Shown one piece after another: positions 36,115 through 46,177 of a DNA stretch of 64,000 nucleotides. The stretch is from Aequorivita sinensis (GTDB lineage Bacteria; Bacteroidota; Bacteroidia; Flavobacteriales; Flavobacteriaceae): assembly GCF_006346335.1 (NCBI RefSeq), contig NZ_VDMC01000001.1:372001-436000 (forward strand), read 5' to 3'. The position numbers and the translations under genes are program-made. How positions within the stretch are numbered: position 1 is the first letter of the stretch; every line of letters starts with the position of its first letter. The notes beneath the pieces were generated by a model. It was not told where the DNA came from. It was given only the letters and a program-made list of their open reading frames with translations, and did not search any database.

Positions 36115-36465
36115 TTAACGCAAAAGATTGGTTGCCTCGTCTGGGAAAACCAATGCAGGTTTAAAAGCTTTTGCTTCTTCTATATCCATAATTGCGTAAG
36201 TAATTAAAATAAGGATATCGCCAGGAGCTACTCTTCTTGCAGCCGCTCCGTTTAAAGTGATTTCACCACTTTTTCTCGGGCCTGGAATTGCATAGGTTTC
36301 AAGACGTTCACCGTTATTATTATTTACAATTTGAACTTTTTCGCCTTCAATAATATTGGCGGCGTCCATTAAATCCTCGTCTATAGTGATGCTACCGATA
36401 TAATTAAGATCGGCACCGGTAACTTTTACTCTATGGATTTTAGATTTTACTACGTGTATTTGCAT
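36115..36465 (-). CDS. panD: Aspartate 1-decarboxylase
   Basis: A 116-residue proenzyme that makes beta-alanine from aspartate for pantothenate and coenzyme A. The self-cleavage site is Gly24-Ser25 in [10 protein letters not shown], giving the pyruvoyl group on Ser25. Other conserved parts are [12 protein letters not shown] and [20 protein letters not shown]. It lies 12 bp downstream of panC, whose product condenses its beta-alanine with pantoate. Length is standard. Confidence 0.97.
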   Translation of the reverse strand: MQIHVVKSKIHRVKVTGADLNYIGSITIDEDLMDAANIIEGEKVQIVNNNNGERLETYAIPGPRKSGEITLNGAAARRVAPGDILILITYAIMDIEEAKAFKPALVFPDEATNLLR

Positions 36466-36477
36466 TTTGCAAAGGTA

Positions 36478-37323
36478 TTAATTTAATGACATATTATCTA
36501 TTAACCTCACTTCTCCTGCGTATGCCGCTATAAAAGCCCTGTACTTTGCGCCATTGCTTATTTGCTCAGCTGTTTTAAGGGTTCCTTCATCGGCAATTTC
36601 AAAATATTCGAGATTTAAATGAGGGTTTTGCAAAAATCGTTCCGCAACTAATTCATTTAAAGCTGATATAGAAGTAGATGAGAAATTCTCTTTTACTTCA
36701 TTTAAAACTTTATAAATTACTGAAGCTTCTTCAAATTGCTTTTCGGTTAGTCGTTTATTACGCGAACTCATTGCAAGACCATTGCTTTCTCTTAGAATTG
36801 GACACCCTACAATGTTTACTGGAAGATTTTCAATTTCAACTAATTTTCTAACTATTTGCAATTGTTGAAAATCTTTTTCCCCAAAATAAGCAGAATCTGG
36901 TTGTACAATTCTGAAGAATTTATCAAGAATAGTCCCTACTCCGTCAAAATGTCCTTTTCGATGTTTTCCTTCCATTTCATTTTCCAAACCATCAAAATCG
37001 TAGTTTTTCGATGAGACTGATTCGCTATAAAGGTCTGAAACCTCGGGTAGGTATATAATTAGTTCTTTATCTAAACTATGCAGTAGAGATATATCGTCCT
37101 CTGGAGTTCGAGGGTATTTATCAAGATCTGAACTATTGTTAAATTGAGTAGGGTTTACAAAAATGCTAATAACTACTACATCGTTTTCGTCCAAGGCTTT
37201 CTTTACTAACGAAATATGTCCTTCGTGCAATGCACCCATTGTCGGCACAAAACCTATTTTATTGTTTTCCCTAACAGGTGAAAGAGCTTGTACCAGTGAT
37301 TGCTTGTGGGTATATATTGCCAT
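36478..37323 (-). CDS. panC: Pantothenate synthetase (pantoate-beta-alanine ligase)
   Basis: A 281-residue ATP-dependent ligase joining pantoate and beta-alanine. Nucleotidyl-transferase motifs are clear: FVPTMGALHEGHISLVKKA (HxGH), FVNPTQFN, YFGEKDFQQL and AMSSRNKRLT. It is the first gene of panC-panD-YbhN-like-esterase-like. A -7 element sits about 20 bp upstream, close to the divergent promoter of the half glycogen synthase gene. Confidence 0.97.
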   Translation of the reverse strand: MAIYTHKQSLVQALSPVRENNKIGFVPTMGALHEGHISLVKKALDENDVVVISIFVNPTQFNNSSDLDKYPRTPEDDISLLHSLDKELIIYLPEVSDLYSESVSSKNYDFDGLENEMEGKHRKGHFDGVGTILDKFFRIVQPDSAYFGEKDFQQLQIVRKLVEIENLPVNIVGCPILRESNGLAMSSRNKRLTEKQFEEASVIYKVLNEVKENFSSTSISALNELVAERFLQNPHLNLEYFEIADEGTLKTAEQISNGAKYRAFIAAYAGEVRLIDNMSLN

Positions 37324-37342
37324 AAAAAGGTTTTAAGAGCGG

Positions 37343-37350
37343 CAAAATTA
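37343..37350 (-). promoter_or_regulatory. -7 promoter element for panC
   Basis: Minus strand TAATTTTG (TAnnTTTG), 19 bp before the panC ATG. A clear -33 element is not seen. Confidence 0.5.
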
Positions 37351-37381
37351 ATATATTAAAGACAATCTACATAAATTTTCG

Positions 37382-37389
37382 TAATTTTG
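37382..37389 (+). promoter_or_regulatory. -7 promoter element for the half glycogen synthase gene
   Basis: Reads TAATTTTG, identical to the divergent panC element, which lies 31 bp away on the other strand; 63 bp before the ATG at 37453. Confidence 0.5.
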
Positions 37390-37452
37390 CGTGTTTTTAA
37401 AAATCTCCTGTTTTAGGAAATAATTGCATTTAACACTTAAAATACCCTATAG

Positions 37453-38262
37453 ATGAAAGATAAAAGAGTCTTGTATGTGTCTTCCGAAGTAATACCATAT
37501 CTTCCTGAGACCGAGATTTCTTCAATGTCGTTTGAAGCTCCAAGAATGATTAACAACAGTGGCGGACAGATTAGAATTTTTATGCCTCGCTACGGCAATA
37601 TTAATGAAAGAAGACATCAATTACACGAAGTAATTAGACTTTCTGGAATGAACCTAGTAATTAACGACTTAGATATGCCGTTAATTATTAAAGTAGCGTC
37701 AATACCAAAAGAGCGTATACAGGTTTATTTTATTGATAACGAAGATTACTTTAAAAGAAAAGCAACCTTTGCAGATGAGGAAGGAAATTTCTTTAAAGAT
37801 AACGACGAACGTGCTATCTTTTTTGCAAAAGGAGTAATTGAAACGGTAAAGAAACTAAATTGGGCTCCAGATATTATTCACGTTCACGGTTGGATGGCTG
37901 CATTCTTACCATTATATCTGCGTAATTACTACGGAACTGAACCACTTTTTGAAAATAGTAAGATTGTAACTTCTGTGTACAATCAAGGATTTGATGGTGA
38001 GTTGGCTAAAAACACTATAGACAAAGTGAGGTTTGATGCTATTGATGATGAAGCAATTATGGGACTTGAGAATCCAACTTACGTTAATTTAATGAAGATT
38101 GCACTTGGTAATTCTGACGCCATCATCAAAGGTTCTGAAGAAATACCTGCAGAACTTGAAGAATATATTAACACTTTGGAAAAACCTGTGTTAAATTATC
38201 ACAATATGGAGAATTTTTCCCAAGCGTATTTAGATTTTTACAGCGAGAAAGTATTAAAATAA
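37453..38262 (+). CDS. Glycogen/starch synthase-like protein, N-terminal half only
   Basis: A 269-residue protein matching only the N-terminal GT5 Rossmann domain: VLYVSSEVIPYLPETEISS at the start, FMPRYGNINERRHQLHEVI, VYFIDNEDYFKRK, and PDIIHVHGWMAAFLPLYLR. The usual C-terminal nucleotide-sugar-binding domain, about 200 residues, is missing, and the next gene starts 178 bp on in unrelated sequence. The KxGGL loop of glycogen synthase is also absent (ISSMSFEAPR instead). A conserved stand-alone regulator or degenerate enzyme is more likely than an active synthase. It precedes DUF4270 and glmS; the reading frame itself is intact. Confidence 0.85.
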   Translation: MKDKRVLYVSSEVIPYLPETEISSMSFEAPRMINNSGGQIRIFMPRYGNINERRHQLHEVIRLSGMNLVINDLDMPLIIKVASIPKERIQVYFIDNEDYFKRKATFADEEGNFFKDNDERAIFFAKGVIETVKKLNWAPDIIHVHGWMAAFLPLYLRNYYGTEPLFENSKIVTSVYNQGFDGELAKNTIDKVRFDAIDDEAIMGLENPTYVNLMKIALGNSDAIIKGSEEIPAELEEYINTLEKPVLNYHNMENFSQAYLDFYSEKVLK

Positions 38263-38360
38263 TTTCTTCAACATTCGCAATAATATTTGCGTCTTATAGT
38301 TTCAACCAAAAAACAATTAAAAAGAAACTGATGAAATGCCTATTTGCTATTTGCGGTATA

Positions 38361-38378
38361 AAAAGTGTAAACACTTTT
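38361..38378 (+). terminator. Perfect inverted repeat after the half glycogen synthase gene
   Basis: Arms AAAAGTGT (38361-38368) and ACACTTTT (38371-38378) with a 2-base centre. It ends in four T only, so it is at best a weak terminator. A second perfect repeat, AAGCAA/TTGCTT, lies at 38393-38405. Confidence 0.35.
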
Positions 38379-38440
38379 GAATTAATAAACGCAAGCAATT
38401 TGCTTACAGGGTGTTTCTATTTATCAAATACTATTTGCAA

Positions 38441-39979
38441 ATGAAAATTAAAAATTTGTTGCCCCTAGCCGGCACTATTTTATTTATAATTATTGGCTTA
38501 TCTTCTTGTGAAAGCGATATAAGTACAATTGGTTCTGAAATACTTGGAGATGAAAGTCCGAATGGTATTTTGGATGAATCGCACACTGTAATTTCTTACA
38601 GCAAAAAACTTGGTCCATTACAAAGTAATAGACTTCCTGCCTACCAATTGGGAGTTTACAATGACCCTGTTTACGGCAAATCTACTGTAAACTTGCTATC
38701 GCAACTTACAATGGAAAAAAACAATCCAACGTTTGGTGATAGTGCTCGTGTAGATAGCGTTTTTGTGTATTTACCATATTTTAGTGAAGGAACAACTGTG
38801 GATAGTGTAACTACTTATGAGTTAGATTCAATCTACGGTATCAGTCCTATAAATGTGAATATTTATAAATCTAACTACTTCTTAAGAGAATATGATCCTG
38901 AAGCTGGTTTTCAAGAATTTCAAAATTACTATACCAATCAAGGTGCTGAATTTGAAAACTATATCGATACCGAATTAGGAAAAGTAGAACAATTCATTCC
39001 TACTAGAAATGGGTATATTTACAATGAAGGTACTGATGAAGAAGAAAAATTAGGTCCTGGATTACGCGTTAAATTAGACTCAACTTTTTTCCAAACTGCT
39101 ATAATTGATATGGAAGGGAAAGAGGAGTTGCGAAACAACAATAACTTCAAAAATTATTTAAGAGGAATTTATTTTAAAGTAAACTCCCCTACTAATGATG
39201 GTAGTTTGTTTTTGTTTGATCAATCTAAAGCAAATGTCTCTATATTCTATAGTTATTACGATGAAGATAGTGAAGGAAGAAAAGACGATGTCTTTAAATT
39301 AAATTTTAATGGTATTAATGTTAATACCTTTGAAAACGAACTTCCTAGCCCTATACAAACAGCTGTAGATAATCCAAATACCGAAACAGGAAATGAAAAC
39401 CTTTACATTCGTGGAGGTGATGGAATAATTTCTGTTGTAGAACTTTTTGGAAAAGATTTAGACAATAATGGTGTTGCCGATGAACTTGAATTACTTAGAA
39501 GTAAAAAATGGCTTGTTAATGAAGCAAACCTTGTTTTTTATGTAAATCAAGATATCGTATCAGGTGGTGCATCTGAACCAGAACGTATTATGATTTACGA
39601 CCTAAAAAACAGCAACGTCTTAGTAGATTACACTTCCGACCCAACAAACGGTTTGGAGCCAATTGAGGCTTTTACCAATCATTTTGGAAGGTTAGAGCGC
39701 GGTACTGATGGAAATGGAAAATATTATAAATTAAAAATTACCGACCATATTAGTAACATTATAAATAAAGATAGTACAAACGTTCCTTTAGGAATTGTTG
39801 TATCTCAAAATGTTAAGAATAGAACAACTCAAAAATTAAAAGAAGCTATGGAACCTAGTATCGAAGAGGTGCCATCTAGTAGTGTTATTTCTCCTGAAGG
39901 AACCGTTATTTACGGAAATGCAACATCCAACCAAGAGAAAAAACTGAAACTTCAAATATATTATACAGAACCAAATTAA
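38441..39979 (+). CDS. DUF4270 family lipoprotein
   Basis: A 512-residue lipoprotein with lipobox GLSSC (Cys23 from the ATG at 38441). An in-frame GTG at 38411 would put ten residues before the signal peptide; I prefer the ATG because MKIKNLLPLAGTILFIIIGL is a normal lipoprotein signal. The remainder is a beta-rich domain with conserved AYQLGVYNDPVYGKSTV and ARVDSVFVYLPY early and the LKLQIYYTEPN end, characteristic of DUF4270, a Bacteroidota family of unknown function. It lies 9 bp upstream of glmS, so the two are co-transcribed, which hints at an envelope role. Confidence 0.87.
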   Translation: MKIKNLLPLAGTILFIIIGLSSCESDISTIGSEILGDESPNGILDESHTVISYSKKLGPLQSNRLPAYQLGVYNDPVYGKSTVNLLSQLTMEKNNPTFGDSARVDSVFVYLPYFSEGTTVDSVTTYELDSIYGISPINVNIYKSNYFLREYDPEAGFQEFQNYYTNQGAEFENYIDTELGKVEQFIPTRNGYIYNEGTDEEEKLGPGLRVKLDSTFFQTAIIDMEGKEELRNNNNFKNYLRGIYFKVNSPTNDGSLFLFDQSKANVSIFYSYYDEDSEGRKDDVFKLNFNGINVNTFENELPSPIQTAVDNPNTETGNENLYIRGGDGIISVVELFGKDLDNNGVADELELLRSKKWLVNEANLVFYVNQDIVSGGASEPERIMIYDLKNSNVLVDYTSDPTNGLEPIEAFTNHFGRLERGTDGNGKYYKLKITDHISNIINKDSTNVPLGIVVSQNVKNRTTQKLKEAMEPSIEEVPSSSVISPEGTVIYGNATSNQEKKLKLQIYYTEPN

Positions 39980-39988
39980 AATTCGACT

Positions 39989-41836
39989 ATGTGTGGAATA
40001 GTAGGCTATATTGGCAAAAGAGAAGCATATCCGATAATTCTAAACGGTCTTAAGCGCTTAGAGTACAGAGGATACGATAGTGCAGGAATTGCACTTTATG
40101 ACGGAAAAGATATCCAGCTTTGTAAAACTCAAGGTAAGGTTGCAGATTTAGAAGCAAAGGCTAAAACTGAGATAAATCGCGAAGGAAATGTTGGAATAGG
40201 ACACACTCGTTGGGCAACTCACGGTGTTCCAAATGATATAAATAGCCATCCTCATTATTCAAATAATGGTGAATTGGTAATGATACATAATGGTATTATT
40301 GAGAATTACGCATCAATAAAAAAAGAATTGACAAATAGAGGGTACACTTTTAAGTCTGAAACAGACACAGAAGTTTTAGTTAATCTTATTGAAGATATTC
40401 AAAAACAAGAAAAAGTAAAACTTGGAAAAGCAGTTCAAATTGCACTTAACCAAGTAGTAGGAGCTTACGCTATTGCTGTTTTCGATATTAAAAAACCAAA
40501 CGAAATTGTTGTAGCAAAACTAGGTAGCCCATTGGCTATAGGTGTTGGAGAAGATGAGTTTTTTATAGCTAGTGATGCTTCCCCATTTATCGAATTTACA
40601 AATAATGCTATTTATCTTGAAGATGAAGAGTTAGCTATTATTAGACTAGGGCGTGATGTAAAAATCAGAAAAATAAAAGACGATAAATTAGTTGCTCCTT
40701 ACATTCAAGAGCTTCAGTTAAATCTTGAACAAATTGAAAAAGGTGGGTTTGACCACTTTATGCTGAAGGAAATTTACGAACAACCTTCTGTTATTAAAGA
40801 TACTTATCGTGGAAGACTCCTTGCCGACCAAGGTATTGTAAGGCTTGGCGGACTTGAAGACCATATCGAAAAGTTTTTAAATGCCGATAGAATTATTATT
40901 GTTGCATGTGGAACATCATGGCACGCTGGTTTAGTTGCGGAGTATATTTTTGAAGATTTAACACGTATTCCTGTTGAAGTAGAGTACGCATCAGAATTCC
41001 GTTATAGAAATCCGATTATTTCAGAAAAAGATGTTGTTATTGCTATTTCACAAAGTGGTGAAACAGCCGACACGCTTGCAGCTATTAAATTAGCAAAATC
41101 TAAAGGTGCTTTTGTTTTCGGTATTTGCAATGTTGTTGGTTCTACTATTTCAAGAGAAACGCATAGTGGTAGTTATACCCACGCCGGACCCGAAATTGGA
41201 GTTGCTTCAACTAAAGCATTTACAACTCAAATCACTGTTTTAACAATGATGGCTCTTCGCCTAGCAAAAGCCAAAGGAACCATTTCTAACAGTGCTTATA
41301 TGCTTTATTTACGTGAATTGGAATTAATTCCAGATCAAGTTCAAGAAGCGTTATTAAGCGAGGATAAAATAAAAGAAATCTCTGCAGTGTTTAAAGACGC
41401 ACGCAACTTCCTTTACTTAGGTAGAGGTTATAACTTCCCAGTGGCATTGGAAGGAGCGTTGAAGTTAAAAGAGATTTCATATATCCACGCCGAAGGATAT
41501 CCTGCAGCCGAAATGAAACACGGCCCTATTGCTCTTATTGACGAGCATATGCCAGTTGTGGTAATCGCAATAAAGAGTGAGCATTACGAAAAAGTAGTGA
41601 GTAACATCCAAGAAATTAAAGCTAGAAAAGGAAAAATTATAGCTGTAGTTTCTAAAGGAGATACTGCGGTTAGAGATATGGCAGATTATGTAATTGAAGT
41701 GCCCCATACTCCAGAAGCATTAACACCGTTGGTTACTACAATTCCATTGCAGTTGCTTTCTTATCATATTGCAGTATTGCTAGATAAAAACGTAGATCAA
41801 CCCCGTAACTTAGCCAAATCGGTTACTGTGGAATAA
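39989..41836 (+). CDS. glmS: Glutamine-fructose-6-phosphate aminotransferase (isomerising)
   Basis: Makes glucosamine-6-phosphate for peptidoglycan and lipopolysaccharide. The 615 residues comprise a glutaminase domain (Cys2 nucleophile in MCGIVGYIG, then RLEYRGYDSAGIA, GHTRWATHG, HNGIIENY) and two SIS domains (CGTSWHAGL, AISQSGETADTLAA, LGRGYNFPVALEGALKLKEI), ending in the conserved LAKSVTVE. Length is standard. It is the last gene of the DUF4270-glmS unit. I see no glmS-ribozyme-like leader; the 9-bp gap leaves no room for one. Confidence 0.98.
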   Translation: MCGIVGYIGKREAYPIILNGLKRLEYRGYDSAGIALYDGKDIQLCKTQGKVADLEAKAKTEINREGNVGIGHTRWATHGVPNDINSHPHYSNNGELVMIHNGIIENYASIKKELTNRGYTFKSETDTEVLVNLIEDIQKQEKVKLGKAVQIALNQVVGAYAIAVFDIKKPNEIVVAKLGSPLAIGVGEDEFFIASDASPFIEFTNNAIYLEDEELAIIRLGRDVKIRKIKDDKLVAPYIQELQLNLEQIEKGGFDHFMLKEIYEQPSVIKDTYRGRLLADQGIVRLGGLEDHIEKFLNADRIIIVACGTSWHAGLVAEYIFEDLTRIPVEVEYASEFRYRNPIISEKDVVIAISQSGETADTLAAIKLAKSKGAFVFGICNVVGSTISRETHSGSYTHAGPEIGVASTKAFTTQITVLTMMALRLAKAKGTISNSAYMLYLRELELIPDQVQEALLSEDKIKEISAVFKDARNFLYLGRGYNFPVALEGALKLKEISYIHAEGYPAAEMKHGPIALIDEHMPVVVIAIKSEHYEKVVSNIQEIKARKGKIIAVVSKGDTAVRDMADYVIEVPHTPEALTPLVTTIPLQLLSYHIAVLLDKNVDQPRNLAKSVTVE

Positions 41837-41862
41837 GTTTCGAACGAAACGAATAATACTTT

Positions 41863-41903
41863 AAAGACGAATTTTAGAAATGTTTCTAAGGTTCGTCTTT
41901 TTT
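41863..41903 (+). terminator. Terminator after glmS
   Basis: Arms AAAGACGAA (41863-41871) and TTCGTCTTT (41892-41900) with an inner TTAGAAA/TTTCTAA stem, followed by T. Confidence 0.82.
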
Positions 41904-42064
41904 AATTATAGATTATGTTGAATGTTTTAAACATCCTTGTATTTTTTTACTCCTGTTTCAAGTTGTCAATATAAAAGAAGTCGAGAATAAAACACTGAAA
42001 AAATTCAGTTCGAGCTATTATAAAAGATATCCTATTTCCAAAATAAATTTGATACTTTTAGTAA

Positions 42065-42787
42065 ATGAAAGTAATCAATCTTATCTCGGGTCCGCGAAAT
42101 CTTTCTACCGCCCTTATGTATTCGTTTGCACAACGAGAAGATATTTCTGTTTTAGACGAGCCTTTTTACGGTTACTATCTCGCTAACGCAGCATTGGAAA
42201 ATGAGCATCCTTCTCAAAAAGAAATTCTACAAACTATGGAATTGAAAGAGGAAAAGGTGGTTGATGCTATAAACAAGCTTTCTAAAACCCAAAAGGTTTT
42301 TGTAAAAGGGATGGCACATCATTACCTAACAGACACACCACACTTTATATTGAATTGGGAAAATGTTATTCTTATTCGTCACCCAAAAAAATTGATTGCA
42401 TCCTTTTCAAAAGTAATCCACACCCCTACTTTGAATGATATTGGAATAAAAAAAGCTTCAGAATTATTCTTATTTCTGAAGAACAATAAAAAGACTCCTA
42501 CAGTTATTGATAGTGACGAACTTTTAAAAAATCCCGAAGCCTATCTAAGAAAACTTTGTAAATTACTGAAAATTCCTTTTTCTGAAAAAATGCTTCGATG
42601 GGAGAAAGGCAGCATTCCAGAAGATGGAATTTGGGCAAAACATTGGTATAAAAATGTTCACAACAGCGAAGGGTTTAGGCTTCAAAAAAGTAGTTCTCAG
42701 CCCTTACCCGAACATTTGAAACCGTTGCTAAAAGAGGCTTTGCCCTATTACGAAACTCTAAAAAATATTATTGTGAATAATACATAA
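42065..42787 (+). CDS. Sulfotransferase family protein
   Basis: A 240-residue cytosolic protein resembling PAPS-dependent sulfotransferases. The 5' phosphosulfate loop is INLISGPRNLSTALMYSFAQ (about 4-23) and the 3' phosphate-binding stretch is VILIRHPKKLIASFSK (about 101-116). The C-terminal WAKHWYKNVHNSEGF is common in this branch. The acceptor is unknown. It lies upstream of a class IV aminotransferase in the same direction, separated by a hairpin repeat array, and I infer they may act on the same compound. A TACTTTTA stretch just before the ATG resembles a -7 element with the last base changed. Confidence 0.82.
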   Translation: MKVINLISGPRNLSTALMYSFAQREDISVLDEPFYGYYLANAALENEHPSQKEILQTMELKEEKVVDAINKLSKTQKVFVKGMAHHYLTDTPHFILNWENVILIRHPKKLIASFSKVIHTPTLNDIGIKKASELFLFLKNNKKTPTVIDSDELLKNPEAYLRKLCKLLKIPFSEKMLRWEKGSIPEDGIWAKHWYKNVHNSEGFRLQKSSSQPLPEHLKPLLKEALPYYETLKNIIVNNT

Positions 42788-42822
42788 TTATTATGAATTC
42801 AAACCAATACTATAAGAATACC

Positions 42823-42937
42823 GAACCCGAATGGTTCATATATTTATAGCAAACATCATTGAAACCGCATCCGACCCCGATGGGGTCGTATAAATATCGG
42901 TTACTTTTTTCTATAAATATTTCATCCCTTCGGGATG
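42823..42937. repeat. Array of three short hairpins with a 50-bp period
   Basis: Hairpins GAACC/GGTTC (42823-42837), CGACCCC/GGGGTCG (42872-42888) and CATCCC/GGGATG (42923-42937) start 49 and 51 bp apart. They are joined by spacers that contain TATTTATAG or its complement CTATAAATA. The loops and spacers look like a dispersed repeat I recall from Bacteroidota intergenic regions. Confidence 0.75.
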
Positions 42938-43023
42938 AGGTGCTAAAAAAAATGTTTTAATTTAAAGGAAATCCTTTCTCGACATAACAACTCCATCAAC
43001 TCATAATTTATAACTTCAATAAA

Positions 43024-43920
43024 ATGCTTCAAAAATCTAACCCCAAAAACGACAACATTCAAGTATTTATAAAAGACAAGCTATACCCGCGAAGTGAAGC
43101 AAAAGTTTCAGTTTTTGACAGCTCGGTTCAAGGTGGTGATGCAGTTTGGGAAGGTTTACGCGTTTACCCTGAAGGAATAGTTTGTTTAGACAAACATTTA
43201 ACTCGTTTACACGAATCGGCTAAAACCTTGGCCTTTGCAGATATTCCTTCAAAGGAATTCATCAAAAAGGCAATTAAGCAAACTCTCGATGCAAACGGAA
43301 TGACCGATGATACTCATATTCGGTTAACGTTAACCCGAGGTGAAAAGATTACAAGCGGCATGGATCCTAGATTAAATCAGAGTGGTTCTTGTTTAATTGT
43401 TTTAGCAGAATGGAAACCTTTAGTATACGACAATGACCACGGAATAAAAGTAATTAGTACAAGTCAAAGAAGAAATTCGCCGCAATTTTTAGACAGTAAA
43501 ATCCATCACAACAACTTACTTAATAACATAATTGCAAAAATTCAAGCTAATGTTGCAGGAAAAGATGCAGGTTTAATGCTGGACGATCGTGGATTTATAG
43601 CCGAATTAAATGGCAGCAATCTTTTTATGGTAAAAGATGGTAAAGTTTTTACTCCTTTCGCTCATGCCTGTTTACCTGGAATTACGAGAAACTCTGTAAT
43701 TGAATTATGTAAAAAATACGAAATTGAAATTTCAGAAGCCGATATTACACTTTCACAGTTTTACAATGCCGATGGAGTAATTGCCACAGGGACTATGGGT
43801 GAATTGACACCTGTTGTTGAAATCGATGGCCGGATTATTCCTAAAGGGGACAAACTACAAAACAAGATAATCGATTTATTCACGAAGGAGGTTCGTAGAC
43901 TTTGTGAAAAACTCGACTAA
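43024..43920 (+). CDS. Class IV aminotransferase (branched-chain amino acid aminotransferase-like)
   Basis: A 298-residue PLP enzyme of the BCAT/D-alanine transaminase/ADC lyase fold. The PLP lysine is Lys159 in FLDSKIHHNNLLNNI. The Glu that contacts the pyridine nitrogen is in IAELNGSNLFMVKDGKV (about 193), followed by PGITRNSVIELC and GTMGELTPVVEIDGR. It is shorter than canonical IlvE of about 310-350 residues and may be a specialised member. It lies downstream of a sulfotransferase gene, beyond the hairpin array. No valine or isoleucine pathway genes are near. Confidence 0.87.
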   Translation: MLQKSNPKNDNIQVFIKDKLYPRSEAKVSVFDSSVQGGDAVWEGLRVYPEGIVCLDKHLTRLHESAKTLAFADIPSKEFIKKAIKQTLDANGMTDDTHIRLTLTRGEKITSGMDPRLNQSGSCLIVLAEWKPLVYDNDHGIKVISTSQRRNSPQFLDSKIHHNNLLNNIIAKIQANVAGKDAGLMLDDRGFIAELNGSNLFMVKDGKVFTPFAHACLPGITRNSVIELCKKYEIEISEADITLSQFYNADGVIATGTMGELTPVVEIDGRIIPKGDKLQNKIIDLFTKEVRRLCEKLD

Positions 43921-44087
43921 CAATTTGAAAATTGCTTTAAAATAATTCTAAAGTTAAATGCAGAAACTTCTTCATAGAAACTGTTTTACGAATAGAATAA
44001 AAAAACGATTCTGCTGTTCCTTTATAAGATGTTCTAATTAACTGTTATGCAAAGAATTGTGTAGTTGTAATTTTTTTAAAAATTCCA

Positions 44088-44119
44088 TTGCAATTATCAT
44101 TCAGAAAAAACTATCTTTG
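44088..44119 (+). promoter_or_regulatory. Promoter of atpD-atpC
   Basis: -33 TTG (44088-44090) and -7 TATCTTTG (44112-44119) with a 21-bp spacer, 62 bp before atpD. Confidence 0.72.
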
Positions 44120-44121
44120 CA

Positions 44122-44152
44122 CCTGTTTAAAACAGGGCTGGTTTATTCAGCC
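44122..44152 (+). promoter_or_regulatory. Two adjacent small hairpins in the atpD leader
   Basis: CCTGTT/AACAGG (44122-44136) and GGCTG/CAGCC (44136-44152) follow the -7 element directly, so the transcript would begin with back-to-back stems. They may stabilise the 5' end; function inferred. Confidence 0.4.
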
Positions 44153-44166
44153 TTAGATAACTATAA

Positions 44167-45687
<1,521 letters not shown>

Positions 45688-45699
45688 AATAATTCAGAG

Positions 45700-45766
45700 T
45701 TAAGAATGCAGAATTCTGAATTATAAAACAGATTCTGAATTCATAATTCATAATTTATAATTGAAA
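45700..45766 (+). repeat. AT-rich repeat-like insert between atpD and atpC
   Basis: The 81-bp gap is made of near-repeated ATTCTGAATT and CATAATTCATAATTTATAA words, including the palindrome CAGAATTCTG (45708-45717). A gap this long inside atpDC is unusual; similar AT words also occur upstream of the aminotransferase gene (about 43001-43020). Confidence 0.5.
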
Positions 45767-45768
45767 AA

Positions 45769-46044
45769 ATGTACTTAGAAATAGTAACCCCTGAAGCATC
45801 TTTAGTTGCTGGAGAAGTAGAAAGCGTAACCGTTCCTGGTGTGGAAGGTGAGTTTCAAATGCTTAACAATCACGCAGCTATTGTTTCTGTTTTACAAAAA
45901 GGAAAAGTAAAGTTTAGAGGAAACCCAACATTCGCGGAAGGTTTTCAAAAAAACTTTACTCAAGAAGACGGACAATGGGTACTTCATATTTCTGGAGGAA
46001 CTGTTGAATGCAACAACAATAAAGTAATGGTATTGGCTGATTAG
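45769..46044 (+). CDS. atpC: F1Fo ATP synthase subunit epsilon, short form
   Basis: A 91-residue epsilon subunit containing only the N-terminal beta-sandwich (MYLEIVTPEASLVAGEVESV, VPGVEGEFQMLNNHAAIVSVL, and LHISGGTVECNNNKVMVLAD at the end). The C-terminal pair of helices, residues about 90-135 in E. coli, which inhibits ATP hydrolysis, is absent. The stop is clean and a terminator follows, so this is the natural length, as in other Bacteroidota, not a truncation. It is the second gene of atpD-atpC. Confidence 0.95.
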   Translation: MYLEIVTPEASLVAGEVESVTVPGVEGEFQMLNNHAAIVSVLQKGKVKFRGNPTFAEGFQKNFTQEDGQWVLHISGGTVECNNNKVMVLAD

Positions 46045-46115
46045 TTTCGGGACGATTTCAACTAAAAGGTCGAAATCACGCAACTTGCTTTTTAAGGCAA
46101 TTTCCAAAATAAATA

Positions 46116-46155
46116 AAATCCCAAATTTCAGGTAACTGGAATTTGGGATTTTTAA
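46116..46155 (+). terminator. Terminator after atpC
   Basis: Sixteen-base arms (46116-46131 and 46136-46151) with one mismatch and a GTAA loop, followed by T. Confidence 0.88.
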
Positions 46156-46177
46156 TTTCACACTAATAACCTATGTT

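Noticed and set aside
39979-39988. glmS ribozyme or riboswitch
   Set aside because: Only 9 bp separate DUF4270 and glmS, leaving no space for such an element.
42823-42937. CRISPR-like array
   Set aside because: Only three units, the stems differ in sequence, spacers are shared rather than unique, and no cas gene is present.
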